Part shown: one piece after another, positions 27,346 through 36,045 of the stretch | How the letters are laid out: each line of letters opens with the position of its first letter | How positions within the stretch are numbered: position 1 is the stretch's first letter | Assembly (NCBI RefSeq): GCF_023630705.1 | Contig: NZ_JALQEM010000031.1 | Location: 186,001-250,000 of the forward strand | Direction of reading: 5' to 3' | Origin: Caballeronia sp. GAFFF1 | GTDB taxonomy: Bacteria; Pseudomonadota; Gammaproteobacteria; Burkholderiales; Burkholderiaceae | Length of the DNA: 64,000 nt | Notes under the pieces: model-generated | Databases searched by the model: none | Seen by the model: only the letters and a program-made list of their open reading frames with translations | Told to the model about the DNA's origin: nothing | Program-made: the position numbers and the translations under genes

Positions 27346-27936
27346 TCAATAACGCGAGCGGCGTTTCCGGAGCAACGCGATTCCGCCAACAACCGCGGTG
27401 GCGATAAGCGCCTTGCGCACTAGCCCCGCAGGGTTGTAGCGCAGCTCAGACCGGATGCCCATTTCGCCGAGCACATTCGGCACATAGCCGTGCCGCAAGT
27501 CGTCGACGATGCCTTCAACCACGTTGACGCGGTCGGCGGCAATCAGCATCAGCCAGTGGCGAAGATCGTTCTCCGGCAGCTTGTAGGCAACGCGCCTTAT
27601 CGCGCCCGACAGCCATTTCGGCGGCTGGGCTGTACCGAAGAGCGGCGTGATGCCCGGCCGTTCCGGCGAATAAAACACTTCGACGGTCTGCGCCTGCTGT
27701 ACGGGCTGCCCCTGCGGCACGTGAATGAAGCGCGGCGGCGTGCGCTCCATCGGGATGGCTGGACGGTTCTTGTGGTCGAGATCCGAGCCCCAGCCGGGGA
27801 TGCGCTGCAACTCATCGCGGGGCGGACTGTGCCGGTTAAGGTCGTAGTCCATCTGGCGCTCGCAGTCGACGTGTCCGTGGTGTTGCGGGTTGCGCCGCTG
27901 CTCGGCAAGATCGCGGCGCGCGATTTCGTTATCCAT
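27346..27936 (-). CDS. Hypothetical protein with C-terminal membrane segment
   Basis: A 196-residue protein I do not recognise. The N-terminal 60 residues are polar and low in order (many H, Q, R and D). The middle holds EVFYSPERPGITPLFGTAQPP and a predicted helical region LPENDLRHWLMLIAADRVNVVEG. A single hydrophobic segment, LIATAVVGGIALL, followed by KRRSRY, forms a probable C-terminal membrane anchor with a basic tail. The gene lies ten bases downstream of the alcohol dehydrogenase and is probably in its operon. No function can be assigned. Confidence 0.7.
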   Translation of the reverse strand: MDNEIARRDLAEQRRNPQHHGHVDCERQMDYDLNRHSPPRDELQRIPGWGSDLDHKNRPAIPMERTPPRFIHVPQGQPVQQAQTVEVFYSPERPGITPLFGTAQPPKWLSGAIRRVAYKLPENDLRHWLMLIAADRVNVVEGIVDDLRHGYVPNVLGEMGIRSELRYNPAGLVRKALIATAVVGGIALLRKRRSRY

Positions 27937-27946
27937 GGCTGCTCCT

Positions 27947-29131
27947 TTAATGAGCGACGCTGGTCACCATCGAGCGCGCCGAGCCGGCACGCGGAGGAAT
28001 CAGCACAGGTTTGATGCAGTTGTCGTACTTGCTCGCGAAGACGTGGTACGCGTCCGAGGCCTCTTCCAGCGGCGCACGGTGGGTAATGATCTCCTTCGGG
28101 TTCAAATGCCCCTGGCGGATGTGCTCGATCAGGTGCGGTACATGACGCTTGACCGCCGCCTGGTTCATCCGCATCGTGATGCCCTTGTTCAGCGCGTTGC
28201 CGATCGGGACTGCGTTGAAGGTCGGTCCGTAGACGCCAACGATCGACACGTTACCGGCCTTGCGCACCGAGTTGATGGCCCAGAACAGCGCCGTGGCCGA
28301 ACCCGCTTGCAGCATGGTCCAGCGCCCCGTCAAGGTTTGAGTCAGGCTGCCCGCCGCCTCGCAGCCGACCGCATCGATGCAGACGTCGGCGCCCAGCCAG
28401 TCCGTCATCTTCTTGATGTGCAAGGCCACGTCGCTCACCTCGCGAAAATTGACGACTTCGCAGGGAGCGTAGCGGCGCACGAAGTCGAGCCGGTAATCGA
28501 TATGGTCGACCACGATCACGCGCCCGGCGCCGAACAGCCAGGCCGATCTGGCGGCGAAGATGCCTACCGGCCCGGCGCCGAACACGACGACGGTATCGCC
28601 TTCATGGATGTCGCCCATCTCGGCGGCCTGATAGCCGGTCGGCAGCGCGTCCGTCAGCAGTACCGCGTTGTCGTCGTCGATGTCGTCGGGCACCTTGTAC
28701 GGTCCAACGTCGGCCATCGGCACGCGCACGAATTCCGCTTGGCCGCCGTCGTAACCGCCGGTGGTGTGCGAGTAGCCGTAGATGCCGCCCACCGCAGTCG
28801 CTTCGGGGTTGGTGTTGTGGCAGTTGCTGTATAACTCGCGCTGGCAGAAAAAGCACGAGCCGCAGAACAGGTTGAATGGCACGAGCACGCGATCGCCCGG
28901 CTTGACGGTCTCGACCGCAGACCCCACCTCTTCGACAATGCCGACGATTTCATGGCCGAAGGTGTGCCCAATGCGCGTGTCGGGTACCAGCCCATGGTAT
29001 AGGTGCAGATCCGAGCCGCAGATGCAGGCGCGCGTCACGCGGACGATGGCGTCGCCTGGATGCTCGATCAGGGGATCCTGCTTTTGCGACACACGGATGC
29101 GGTACGGTCCGCGAAAGTTTGTGGCTAACAT
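27947..29131 (-). CDS. Zinc-dependent alcohol dehydrogenase
   Basis: A 394-residue medium-chain dehydrogenase. The catalytic zinc ligands are in CICGSDLHLYHG near residue 38 and GHTFGHEIVG near 60. The structural zinc site is CGSCFFCQRELYSNC (about 95-109). The nucleotide motif is VVFGAGPVGIFAAR near 185. The family is that of glutathione-independent formaldehyde dehydrogenase-like and threonine dehydrogenase-like enzymes, which oxidise alcohols or hydroxyaldehydes with NAD. The start at 29131 follows GAGGGAGG. It leads a two-gene operon with the hypothetical membrane-anchored protein. Confidence 0.92.
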   Translation of the reverse strand: MLATNFRGPYRIRVSQKQDPLIEHPGDAIVRVTRACICGSDLHLYHGLVPDTRIGHTFGHEIVGIVEEVGSAVETVKPGDRVLVPFNLFCGSCFFCQRELYSNCHNTNPEATAVGGIYGYSHTTGGYDGGQAEFVRVPMADVGPYKVPDDIDDDNAVLLTDALPTGYQAAEMGDIHEGDTVVVFGAGPVGIFAARSAWLFGAGRVIVVDHIDYRLDFVRRYAPCEVVNFREVSDVALHIKKMTDWLGADVCIDAVGCEAAGSLTQTLTGRWTMLQAGSATALFWAINSVRKAGNVSIVGVYGPTFNAVPIGNALNKGITMRMNQAAVKRHVPHLIEHIRQGHLNPKEIITHRAPLEEASDAYHVFASKYDNCIKPVLIPPRAGSARSMVTSVAH

Positions 29132-29427
29132 AAAACCTCCCTCAGGAATTCTCCACGATCCCGCACATGCGTTCGCAGCACCGTGGCGTGGCTTATCGTT
29201 GAGCGAAGGGCGGTCTTGCAGCTACGCCATCGCAAGCGCCCAAGCCCAGAAGAAGTAGCGGTCGTGCGTTTTATTCCTGCCTCCGTGTGTCGCTGTTGCT
29301 GCCGGCCACGGCTCGCACGACCCGGAACATCTCGCATTCGTCGTGCCGTCTTCGCAGCGTTGTCCAGCTGCTCAATCGAACTTGATATATCGATGAACAA
29401 TCCCGGAGCGGGATGCCGTTCGGGCTT

Positions 29428-29775
29428 TCAGTGCGTATCTTGCTTCTGAGAATTGAGCCACCGTTGCACCGCTCCTGACAGGCGCATTCGGCGATGCTTG
29501 CCTTGCTCCCGTTCGCCGGGTCGCGCATGAACGGACTCTCCCCGCTCAGCCACATATCTTTTTAGAAAACGCTCAAGGTCATCAGGCGTTGGATGCGTGC
29601 CCCATTCGCTTCCTTCTACAACCGAACTCAAAGCGATCCATGAGTCAAGAGGACCAATGTCTTCTACGACCGCTCCGTCGCTCGTGATACGGATCCGACC
29701 GGCCGACACGTCGAAGTCGGCCGCGACTTCCTGATCGCCTGCCGTCACTACCGCTGCTACCCTCTTCATCTTCAT
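29428..29775 (-). CDS. Hypothetical protein, 115 residues
   Basis: A small protein beginning MKMKRVAAVVTAGDQEVAADFDV with a plausible beta-rich first half (GRIRITSDGAVVEDIG) and a polar C-terminal half. I do not recognise a family. The start is supported by GAGG close before the ATG at 29775, with a second ATG at 29769. The codon use in the first 80 codons resembles real genes, but the last 25 residues (GKHRRMRLSGAVQRWLNSQ) look less ordered. The overall case for a real gene is moderate. Confidence 0.5.
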   Translation of the reverse strand: MKMKRVAAVVTAGDQEVAADFDVSAGRIRITSDGAVVEDIGPLDSWIALSSVVEGSEWGTHPTPDDLERFLKRYVAERGESVHARPGEREQGKHRRMRLSGAVQRWLNSQKQDTH

Positions 29776-29976
29776 AGGACCTCACGCGTCCATGCGCTCG
29801 CACTAGTAAGGCGAGAACGCCTCGACTAGCGTAGAACGGCAAAAATGCTGTGGTGCCGATGCATCCTTTGAAAAGTCGTCGGTCTCCGACTTCGCAACTG
29901 CGATTGAACATCGGTCATACGCGGAATACGGCTTGCTGCCCTGCCAGGCAACAACGGAATGGATGAGGTGACCAAC

Positions 29977-30186
29977 ATGGCAGAAGACACTCCCAACGTA
30001 GAAGCACAGGATCAGAGCAAACAGAATTCGCCAATAGAACTGGCTCCCTTCGCGGTCGAATCGACCCCGTTAGAGGGCGAATGCTTCTGGAATGGACAGA
30101 TTTATTCGAGCGGCGCTTTCATCTGTAGTCCGTCAGGCAGACTGATGTGCAACCGAGGCTCGTGGTGGCCGGCGGGAAGCTGCTGA
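29977..30186 (+). CDS. Small cysteine-containing protein (DUF1496-like)
   Basis: A 69-residue protein with an acidic N-terminal half and a C-terminal half CFWNGQIYSSGAFI, then CSPSGRLMCNRGSWW, and a terminal C. The pattern of a short peptide with C-[FYW]-W-N-G-x2-YSxG-A resembles DUF1496-type small proteins of unknown role. The ATG at 29977 follows GAGGTG by eight bases; the frame also has an ATG at 29959. A clean hairpin terminator lies 77 bases after the stop and supports it being a transcribed gene. Confidence 0.6.
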   Translation: MAEDTPNVEAQDQSKQNSPIELAPFAVESTPLEGECFWNGQIYSSGAFICSPSGRLMCNRGSWWPAGSC

Positions 30187-30544
30187 TCGCCCGCGTGCGG
30201 ATATGAAGCTCACCTGCTGACCGTCCATACTTCTTGAAGAGAATGCCACTCGGTGAAATCTTGCCCATTCGTCGATGGGCCTTTTTCCTTAGTGTTCTAA
30301 CGAAGCCATCGTTGTTTCTATGTCAAGAAAGCCATACCCTTGATCCGGTTTTGCGACTATCGGTTATGCCTCGGCCTATTCGTTCTCGTCGTCAGTAGCT
30401 TCGCCGATATAGAACGATGGTGCGGGTTTGCGTCCCGTGCGGCGCGGACCGTTGCGTTGCGCGCTAACCGTAAAGTTCGCTCCTAGGTGCGCTACGCGTT
30501 GGGCGCTATTTCATTGCCGCGAATCGCCATGGCGTTTCGCATCT
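30187..30544. other. Intergenic interval with terminator
   Basis: 358 bases separate the small protein gene from the convergent gntR gene. It contains the terminator at 30263-30285. The remainder is AT-richer than the surroundings, and no further gene is visible. Confidence 0.55.
30263..30285 (+). terminator. Rho-independent terminator after the small cysteine protein gene
   Basis: The stem GCCCAT (30263-30268) pairs perfectly with ATGGGC (30275-30280) across a six-base loop TCGTCG and is followed by CTTTTT. Orientation is rightwards. Confidence 0.8.
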
Positions 30545-31222
30545 TCAATCCTTTCGACGCCGCGTGCCGAAGTGCAGATCCACCACGCTGCGGATGTGAT
30601 ACGTCATCTCCGCGACCCCAATGGTCGCGTCGCGCCGTTCAAGCGCGCTCAGCACACGCGAATGTTCGTCTATCGAATGCCTGAGCCAGTTCCGCACCTC
30701 GTATTCGCGTCCGCGTGTGAGTCGAATCTTCTCGTGAATCGCCGTCAGCTGCTGCAACAGAAGCCCGTTGCTCGCACCTTCCGCGAGCGTCAGGTGGAAG
30801 GCCGTGTCGCATGCCGAGAATCGTTGCCGGTCGTTCGCGGCCAGTGCCTCGACTTGCCCCGCGATCGTCTCGTGCAGACGCGCGACGATGGCGTCGTCGG
30901 CACGCTCCACACATAACCGGACGGCCGTGGTTTCGAGGCTTTCGCGCACTTCATACAGTTCGCGAATGTCTCGCGGCGTGAGGTGCTTCACCTGATAGAA
31001 GCGCCCCTTGCGTTCGACGAAACCTTCGTCGAGCAACTGCCTCAAGGCTTCGCGCACCGGCGTGCGGCTCACGCCATAGTGCGAGGCGAGTTCCACTTCC
31101 TGCAACGGCGCGCCTGCCAGCAGCCGCAATTCGAGAATCTCGGCCTTGATGCTTCCGTACACGCTGCCGCGCAGCGGCCCGTTAGCCACAGCGCCTTGCG
31201 GCGCCCAGTCGTCTTCCGACAT
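30545..31222 (-). CDS. GntR/FCD-family transcriptional regulator
   Basis: A 225-residue regulator with an N-terminal winged helix (SVYGSIKAEILE, then LASHYGVSRTPVREALRQL) and a C-terminal all-helical FCD domain. The FCD metal ligands are visible as FSACDTAFHLTL near residue 143, and the later HSIDEHSRV and MTYHIRSVV supply further histidines. FCD regulators respond to carboxylic acids. It is divergent from the transporter remnant and the MFS-oxidase-dehydrogenase operon and almost certainly controls it. The ATG at 31222 has a good GAGGAGA site; the frame extends four codons upstream. Confidence 0.93.
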   Translation of the reverse strand: MSEDDWAPQGAVANGPLRGSVYGSIKAEILELRLLAGAPLQEVELASHYGVSRTPVREALRQLLDEGFVERKGRFYQVKHLTPRDIRELYEVRESLETTAVRLCVERADDAIVARLHETIAGQVEALAANDRQRFSACDTAFHLTLAEGASNGLLLQQLTAIHEKIRLTRGREYEVRNWLRHSIDEHSRVLSALERRDATIGVAEMTYHIRSVVDLHFGTRRRKD

Positions 31223-31257
31223 CGTTCTCCTCAATCGGCCAAGTCCATCGCGCTATC

Positions 31258-31275
31258 TTTTCGGCATACCGAAAA
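31258..31275. promoter_or_regulatory. Candidate GntR operator (TTTTCGG-CATA-CCGAAAA)
   Basis: Perfect seven-base inverted repeats, TTTTCGG and CCGAAAA, flank a four-base spacer, 36 bases before the gntR start. The half-site ATACCGAA recurs at 31350-31357 in the same intergenic region, 84 bases away (eight helical turns). The position suggests autoregulation and control of the rightward genes. Confidence 0.55.
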
Positions 31276-31375
31276 CAAGGTTCATATGTGAAGGATGGGG
31301 CGAAATCCGCCCGAATATGCTTGCGACGGATTTTTTATATAGCTAGTGTATACCGAACGCGGCATGCTTTCGTAG

Positions 31376-31969
31376 GTGGCAGTGAACGTAAAGCCCACAA
31401 CGGCTACCGCGACTGGGAGCTTCGCAGTGACGAACTGGCTTGGGATCTTCGCGGGAATCGCCATAGTGAGCAGGATGATCGTGAGCGGCACGGCACTCGC
31501 CCAGGCGCTGAAAGTCGGCTCGAGGCCGGCGGGCGTTACGTTCACGTCTATCGGCACGGAAGTCGACAACCTCGACCCTGAAGTCGTCGGCGAAGGTCAC
31601 GCGGTAATGCGCAGCCTCGCCAACGAGCAGATGGCGATCATCGTGATGACGCATGGTGTGGGCTTCGCACGCCACGTTGCGGAGCGCTGGCTGTTTGCGG
31701 ATCACGGCAAGGTCTTCGAGGAAGGAGCGGCTGAAGCGGTGCTCGGCAATTTGCGGCATCCGCGCATGCAGGGCCGTGTGAAGCGAGTGCTCGAGCATGT
31801 CCGATCCCACGACAGGCAGTCCGTGCAGTCGGGCGCGCCCCGCGGCTTGCAGCGGCTTTATCTCGCGGCGGTAGTCAGCTGGTATCGCGTGAGGGATGCG
31901 GGCTTGCTTTGGTTGCGGCGTTGCGTTGGCTTCCGAAACGTGCGGCTGCGCGCCCGACGGTGCGCTTGA
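31376..31969 (+). pseudogene. Fused remnant of an amino-acid ABC transporter (binding protein to ATPase)
   Basis: The first 57 or so residues look like the signal peptide and mature start of a periplasmic binding protein (ALAQALKVGSRPAGVTFTSI). The next 80 residues abruptly match the C-terminal end of a GlnQ-type ATPase: TEVDNLDPEVVGEGHAVMR resembles the Walker B region DEVTSALDPE, then VMTHGVGFARHVAERW corresponds to the H-loop VTHEMGFAREVADR, and FEEGAAEAVLGNLRHPR is the usual ending. Walker A and signature motifs are absent. An internal deletion has joined the first and last genes of a lost transporter operon. The last 50 codons are unrelated sequence. Confidence 0.72.
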
Positions 31970-32086
31970 ATGGCTGTTCATGCTCTGCCCAGTACTACCT
32001 CGTCTATTGAATAGTGACGCGGACATCCGCGTTACACAACGGCATCCGGCGGCCGCCCCGTCCGGTCAATACTGCAAAGGATGAAT

Positions 32087-33376
32087 ATGTTGAACAAAGC
32101 CAGCACCCTCGACGCCCCCGCCGTGGATCAGCCCGCTCCGAACCGCGTGCGGGACGTCGTTGCCGCGAACTTCGGCACCTTCTTCGAATGGTTCGATCTG
32201 CTCGTGTACGCGATGTTCGCGATCACCGTGTCGAAGTTGTTCTTCCCGACGGGCGACGGGCAGTCCGCGCTGCTGCTGAGTCTACTGACCTTCGCGAGTT
32301 CGTTCGTCATTCGTCCGGTCGGCGCGATCGTGCTCGGCGTTATCGCCGACAGGCGCGGACGGCGCTTCGCGCTCAGTCTCGCGGCGCTGTTGATGCTGCT
32401 GGGCACGGCGGCGATCGCCGTCGTGCCGACCTACGAGCACGTCGGCTTTCTCGCGCCGGTCATCCTGGTCGCCGGACGCCTGCTGCAAGGCTTCTCGGCA
32501 GGCGGGGAATTCGGCGCCGCGAATTCCTTTCTGACCGAGCAGGACAAGAGCCGCATGGCTTTCTTCGGCAGCCTGCAGTTTTCCGCGTCGGGTCTCGCGG
32601 TACTGACGTCGTCGCTGTTCGCGTATTGCATCAATCACTATCTGACGACCGAACAGGTCAACTCGTGGGGCTGGCGCCTGCCCTTCGTCTTCGGCTGCCT
32701 GATCGGACCGGTGGGCCTGTACATCCGCCGCAAGGTGAGCGAAACGACGGCCTTCGAGCAGACCCGGAAGACCGAACTCTCCCCGCTGCGAGAAACCGCG
32801 CGTTCGCACAAGTCGGCTGTGCTGATGGGTGCGATCATCGCCGGCGCGGGCGGACTGGCGAGCTTCATCAACATCTATATGCCGACTTTCGCGATCAACA
32901 ATCTCGGCGTCACCAAGGATGCGGCTTTCGCCTCGTCGATCGCAAGCGGCATCGTATGCGTGTTGATGCCGCTGGCGGGCGGCATGACGGCCGACCGCTT
33001 CGGCACGGTGAAAGTGATGCGTGTCGCGCTTGTCACCGGCATGGTGCTGATCCTGCCGCTGTTCTACATGCTGACGCGGGCGCCCGGTCCGGTCACGCTC
33101 GTCGCGTTCCAGTGCATTCTCTCGCTCGTCTTCTACAGCTTCTATTATTCGCCGCTCGGCTCGCTGCTGTCGCAGCTCTTTCCGGCAAGCTGCCGCACGA
33201 CAGGCGTGTCGCTCGCCTACGTGATCTCGATGACGCTCTTCGGCGGCCTCACGCCGGTGGTGACGAGCATGCTCGTCAAGGCGACCGGCAGCATCATGTC
33301 GCCGGCGTGGTATCTGATCGTCGTCTCGTCGCTTGCGCTCTGCGGTCTCGCTGCGAGCAGGAAACGCGTGGTCTGA
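32087..33376 (+). CDS. MFS transporter, metabolite:H+ symporter type
   Basis: A 429-residue inner-membrane permease with family signatures ANFGTFFEWFDLLVYAMFA in helix 1, IRPVGA and IADRRGRRFAL after helix 2, and GGMTADRFGTVKVM in the second half. It probably imports the amino or carboxylic acid degraded by the two following enzymes. Its place directly after the ABC transporter scar suggests it has taken over the uptake role. I start it at 32087 because AAAGG at 32076 is six bases away from this ATG but abuts the alternative at 32081. Confidence 0.92.
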   Translation: MLNKASTLDAPAVDQPAPNRVRDVVAANFGTFFEWFDLLVYAMFAITVSKLFFPTGDGQSALLLSLLTFASSFVIRPVGAIVLGVIADRRGRRFALSLAALLMLLGTAAIAVVPTYEHVGFLAPVILVAGRLLQGFSAGGEFGAANSFLTEQDKSRMAFFGSLQFSASGLAVLTSSLFAYCINHYLTTEQVNSWGWRLPFVFGCLIGPVGLYIRRKVSETTAFEQTRKTELSPLRETARSHKSAVLMGAIIAGAGGLASFINIYMPTFAINNLGVTKDAAFASSIASGIVCVLMPLAGGMTADRFGTVKVMRVALVTGMVLILPLFYMLTRAPGPVTLVAFQCILSLVFYSFYYSPLGSLLSQLFPASCRTTGVSLAYVISMTLFGGLTPVVTSMLVKATGSIMSPAWYLIVVSSLALCGLAASRKRVV

Positions 33377-33425
33377 TGCGGCCATTCCGGCGCCACCGCC
33401 CTCTCGGTCATCTGGAGCTTTCTCG

Positions 33426-34718
33426 TTGAAACCCGATCTACCCAAGCAAGTGTCCGTCGCCATCGTCGGCGGCGGGATCATCGGTGTGAGTTGCGCGTAC
33501 GCGCTGGCCCGCAGGGGCGTAGACGTCGCCGTATTCGAAAAAGGCACGGTGGCCTGCGAGCAGTCGTCGCGCAACTGGGGGTGGATACGCAGCGTCGGCC
33601 GCGACGTCCGCGAACTGCCCTTGTCGATCCTGGCGAACAGCATCTGGAAGGAGATTCAGGCGAAAGTCGATGTCGGCTACCGCACCACGGGTCTCGCCTA
33701 TCTCGCCGCGTCCGACACCGACATGGCCGCTCATGAGATGTGGCTCGACGCGGCCCGCATGAAGGGCGCGCAGGCGCGGCTCGTGCGCGGCGAGGAACTA
33801 GCGAAGCTGATTCCACGATCGAAGCGGCCATGGGCCGGAGCGCTGTACAGCGCAACCGATGGCGTTGCGGAGCCGCTCGCCGCCACGCGCGGCATCGCCG
33901 GACTGGCCATGGCGAACGGAGCGCGCATCGTCGAGCACTGCGCGGTGCGCGGGCTCGACGTGGCGGCAGGACGCGTCGCGGGCATCGTGACCGAGCACGG
34001 ACTGGTGAGATGCTCGGACGTCGTGCTCGCGGGCGGCGCGTGGTCGCGGCTCTTCTGCGGCAATTGCGAGATCGATTTCCCGCAACTCAAGGTGCATGCC
34101 TCGGTGATGCAGACCGCACCCATCGATGCCGGGCTGGAGCTCGCCATCAACGGCGGCGATTTCACCTGCCGCAAGCGCAGCGACGGCGGCTATACGGTGT
34201 CGAAGCTCGGCGCATCGGTCGCGGATCTCACGCCCGACAGCATTCGGCTGAGCACGAAGTTCATGCGCGCGTGGCTCAGTGAGCGCAAGTACCTGAAGCT
34301 TCGCCTGGGCCGGCGCTTCTTCGAGGAGCTGAAGGTTCCGAGGCGCTTCGGTCTCGACCGCCCGTCGCCGTTCGAAGCCTGCCGGACGCTCGATCCGGCG
34401 GCCAACCTGCCGATGCTCAACGACGCGCTCGAACGCCTGAAGGCGACCTTTCCAAGCTTCGCGGGCGCTTCGATTCTTCGCACGTGGGCGGGCATGATCG
34501 ACGTGACGCCCGATGCCATACCGGTCATCTCAAACGTGAAGACGCTGCCGGGCTTTCATCTTGGCTCCGGCTTCTCCGGGCACGGTTTCGGCATCGGGCC
34601 CGCGGCCGGTGAGATGCTCGCCGATCTGGTGACGGGCGAGCGTCCGCGCGCCGATTCGGGCGACTTTGCCCTCGACCGGTTTTCGTCCAGGGATGTCGGC
34701 TTCCTCGCGTCACGCTGA
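33426..34718 (+). CDS. FAD-dependent amino-acid oxidase/dehydrogenase (DadA-like)
   Basis: A 430-residue flavoprotein of the DAO/glycine oxidase superfamily. The FAD-binding motif VAIVGGGIIGVSCAYALARRG is at residues 9-29, followed by EKG, and the C-terminal flavin-contact region is FHLGSGFSGHGFGIGPAAGEMLADL. It would oxidise a D-amino or secondary amine acid to a 2-oxo acid. No ATG fits; the TTG at 33426, preceded by GGAG eight bases upstream, starts exactly before the flavin motif. It follows the transporter by 49 bases and precedes a 2-hydroxyacid dehydrogenase. Confidence 0.9.
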   Translation: MKPDLPKQVSVAIVGGGIIGVSCAYALARRGVDVAVFEKGTVACEQSSRNWGWIRSVGRDVRELPLSILANSIWKEIQAKVDVGYRTTGLAYLAASDTDMAAHEMWLDAARMKGAQARLVRGEELAKLIPRSKRPWAGALYSATDGVAEPLAATRGIAGLAMANGARIVEHCAVRGLDVAAGRVAGIVTEHGLVRCSDVVLAGGAWSRLFCGNCEIDFPQLKVHASVMQTAPIDAGLELAINGGDFTCRKRSDGGYTVSKLGASVADLTPDSIRLSTKFMRAWLSERKYLKLRLGRRFFEELKVPRRFGLDRPSPFEACRTLDPAANLPMLNDALERLKATFPSFAGASILRTWAGMIDVTPDAIPVISNVKTLPGFHLGSGFSGHGFGIGPAAGEMLADLVTGERPRADSGDFALDRFSSRDVGFLASR

Positions 34719-34844
34719 TGTACTGTCGCACCGTCCGCTGCGGAACGTCGGACGAACCTTGGTCGCTTCCACGAAGAAGGTTCAGGACGAAGGGATGCGG
34801 TCGTCGCCGACGATCACAAGACCTGCCTTAGGAGAGGCGCATTC

Positions 34845-35783
34845 ATGTTGTTACTGGTCAATTCGGGCGGCCCCGCCGCTGTCAGCGAATGGCAGGATCA
34901 TTTCGCCGAATGCATGCCCGAGCTCACGGTTCGCGGCTGGGACGATCCGGAGGTCGACGACGCCCGGGTGGACTTCGTGCTGGTCTGGGAACCCACGGCG
35001 GGCCGTATCGCGCGCATGACTTCGTTGCGGATCGTGTTCAGCGCCGCCGCGGGCGTCGATCACATCGTCTCGGACCTGTCCGTGCCCGCGCATCTGCCGA
35101 TTGTGCGAATGCTCACGCCCGAAACCACCGAGCGCATGTCCGACTACGTCATGGCCGCATGCTTCGGCATCGTGCGGGAGTTCCCGGCCCTTCACGAAGC
35201 GCAGCGGCAACGCCGGTGGAACGACGACCTGATCGGCATTCGTTCGAGCGAAACGACAGTGGCGGTTCTCGGACTCGGCGGACTCGGCGCGGCCTGCGCG
35301 CAACGTCTCGCGATTAACGGGTTTCAGGTCAGAGGCTGGTCCCGCACGCCCAAGACGCTCTCGGGCGTGGCGTGTTTCGACGGTGACGCCGCGCTCGATA
35401 CCTTGCTGGCGGACGCGCACATCGCGGTCAATCTCCTGCCCGACACGCCGCAGACGCGAAAGATGATCGACGCCGCTTTTCTCGCCAAGCTGTCCGCGTG
35501 CGCTTCCATTGTGAACGTGGGCCGGGCACCGCAGGTCGTGCTCGACGACGTTCTTGCAGCGCTGGACGCAGGCCGCCTTCGCAGCGCCTGGCTCGACGTA
35601 TTCGACAAGGAGCCGCTCGATACCGGCAGCCGGCTCTGGTCGCATCCGCGCGTGATCGTCACGCCCCATGTCGCTTCGCTGCCTTCCCGCCGAGCCCGCG
35701 CGCGGCAGGTCGCGCAGGCGCTGCGAGACTGGCTGAAAGGGAAACCCCTGCAGCACGTGTACGATCGGACGCTCGGGTATTAG
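34845..35783 (+). CDS. D-2-hydroxyacid dehydrogenase (GhrA-like)
   Basis: A 312-residue NAD(P)-dependent dehydrogenase related to glyoxylate/hydroxypyruvate reductase A. Visible features are the early FSAAAGVDHI, the nucleotide motif VLGLGGLGAACAQRL near residue 142, NLLPDTPQTRKMI near 198 and the C-terminal VTPHVASL with the catalytic histidine. It would interconvert the 2-oxo acid released by the upstream oxidase and the 2-hydroxy acid. It ends the GntR-controlled operon. The start at 34845 follows AGGAG eight bases upstream. Confidence 0.92.
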   Translation: MLLLVNSGGPAAVSEWQDHFAECMPELTVRGWDDPEVDDARVDFVLVWEPTAGRIARMTSLRIVFSAAAGVDHIVSDLSVPAHLPIVRMLTPETTERMSDYVMAACFGIVREFPALHEAQRQRRWNDDLIGIRSSETTVAVLGLGGLGAACAQRLAINGFQVRGWSRTPKTLSGVACFDGDAALDTLLADAHIAVNLLPDTPQTRKMIDAAFLAKLSACASIVNVGRAPQVVLDDVLAALDAGRLRSAWLDVFDKEPLDTGSRLWSHPRVIVTPHVASLPSRRARARQVAQALRDWLKGKPLQHVYDRTLGY

Positions 35784-36045
35784 ATGCGTCGCCATGGGTC
35801 ATCTGCGCCCCGACCGCAGACGGTGCAAAGTCCAGGGCGTCAAGAGCGAGTGCGAGACTGCCACAGACAAGTAGTGTCGCGCCGATGCCGGAGCACGGGA
35901 AGCAAAAAAGTCGAGACAAAGTTCGACTGCGTCGGCGGCACACCGCGGCTTGCGGCCGCGATGTCGATGCATAACGCCGCCCAGATCGATGACTTGCCAA
36001 GCCTCGCGACTCATCGAAGCGTCAGTGTCTGCCGAGAATCCAGCG

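Noticed and set aside
32014-33429. A 471-codon plus-strand frame overlapping the second MFS gene in another frame
   Set aside because: Arg-rich out-of-frame translation of the transporter without motifs.
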